Both the position numbers and the translations under genes were made by a program. Below the pieces are notes generated by a model. The model had not been told where the DNA came from, did not search any database, and saw only the letters and a list, made by a program, of their open reading frames with translations. Positions 5,768 to 6,129 of a DNA stretch of 6,129 nt are shown here, piece after piece (the stretch's first letter is position 1; the number at the start of each line of letters is the position of its first letter). The stretch comes from Gemmatimonadota bacterium (GTDB taxonomy: Bacteria > Gemmatimonadota > Gemmatimonadetes > Longimicrobiales > Gaopeijiaceae): contig DUCW01000032.1 in the NCBI GenBank assembly GCA_012959595.1, forward strand, positions 1 through 6,129. Reading direction: 5' to 3'.

Positions 5768-6129
5768 ATGCGATTGTTCATAGCACTGAATGTTTCTAAA
5801 AAAGAAAAAACTAAGCTCTACAGAGTTACGGAGAAATTTCGTGACTGTCAGTTTCCTGTTGAATGGGTGAAGCCTCAAAATTATCATGTGAAGCTTAAGT
5901 TTTTGGGGAAAATATCCGATGAGCGACTAGAGCTCGTAGAAGATGCTCTGGAAAAGGTAGGGGAGGGCACTCGCCCGTTGGAAATTGTGATAGAAGGTTT
6001 CGGAGCCTTCCCAACAATTCGGCGACCAGAGGTAATCTGGGCAGGCTTGGAACCTAGCTCAGCTCTGCGATGTTTGAAGCAAGACTTGGAATGGGCTCTC
6101 AAGGAGTGCGGATTTAAGTCTGAGACTAG
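5768..6129 (+). CDS. thpR: RNA 2',3'-cyclic phosphodiesterase (2'-5' RNA ligase family), cut by window edge
   Basis: The first 120 codons are present; the family is usually about 180-190 residues, so roughly a third lies beyond the right edge. The protein is a cytosolic 2H phosphoesterase that opens 2',3'-cyclic phosphates on RNA and, in vitro, can form 2'-5' linkages. The start MRLFIAL is the usual family N-terminus, the NYHVKLKFLG block (38-47) holds the first HxTx-type motif with His40, and GFGAFPTIRRPEVIWAGLEP is typical. The last visible residues (GFKSET) normally lead into the second HxTx motif, just outside the window. The third residue of the first motif is Lys42 instead of Thr or Ser. 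No Shine-Dalgarno sequence precedes the ATG, and an in-frame stop at 5735-5737 with no other ATG between fixes the start, so leaderless or SD-independent translation is likely. In Deinococcus and some other phyla this gene sits in cinA-ligT-recA order; recA may follow. Confidence 0.9.
   Translation, partial: MRLFIALNVSKKEKTKLYRVTEKFRDCQFPVEWVKPQNYHVKLKFLGKISDERLELVEDALEKVGEGTRPLEIVIEGFGAFPTIRRPEVIWAGLEPSSALRCLKQDLEWALKECGFKSET

Noticed and set aside
5884..6102. Minus-strand 72-codon ORF opposite thpR.
   Set aside because: thpR matches its family in the plus frame along this whole stretch; the antisense protein is low-complexity Ser/Arg-rich.

Overview
The window looks like ordinary bacterial chromosome with compact housekeeping and metabolic genes. 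There is no CRISPR array, insertion sequence, phage gene, tRNA or rRNA that I can see. The organism is probably a Gram-negative-type bacterium of moderate GC. The secreted 235-residue protein and the split transhydrogenase resemble what I recall from Gemmatimonadota. The thpR gene, which adjoins recA in several deep-branching phyla, is also compatible with that. This phylum assignment is a guess from recollection, not a search result.

Layout, left to right: (1) 1-120 is a short edge segment with no gene I can defend. (2) 121-828, minus strand: a secreted protein of unknown function with a signal peptide. (3) 829-947: a divergent intergenic region with a plausible promoter for the next gene. 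(4) 948-2420, plus strand: a complete PLP-dependent group II decarboxylase of the aromatic-L-amino-acid decarboxylase type. (5) 2421-2425: a five-base gap between convergent stop codons, covered by an inverted repeat. (6) 5322-2426, minus strand: a three-gene operon for the proton-translocating NAD(P) transhydrogenase, in the order pntAA, pntAB, pntB (split alpha subunit, as in Rhodospirillum rubrum). A sigma-70-like promoter candidate lies upstream. (7) 5347-5767: about 420 bases with no recognised gene, holding the pnt promoter candidate and two tiny overlapping ORFs. (8) 5768 to the right edge, plus strand: the first 120 codons of thpR, an RNA 2',3'-cyclic phosphodiesterase / 2'-5' RNA ligase-like protein.

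The three pnt genes clearly work together: they make one membrane enzyme that uses the proton gradient to drive hydride transfer from NADH to NADP+. The decarboxylase is convergent to the operon and probably unrelated in function. thpR starts a separate rightward unit that may continue into recA beyond the window.

I did not find a convincing undescribed system. The points worth checking are an Asn in PntB where the E. coli enzyme has its membrane His91, a Lys for Thr change in the first HxTx motif of ThpR, the missing Shine-Dalgarno and the 12-bp palindrome just before thpR, and the tight convergent gene end.
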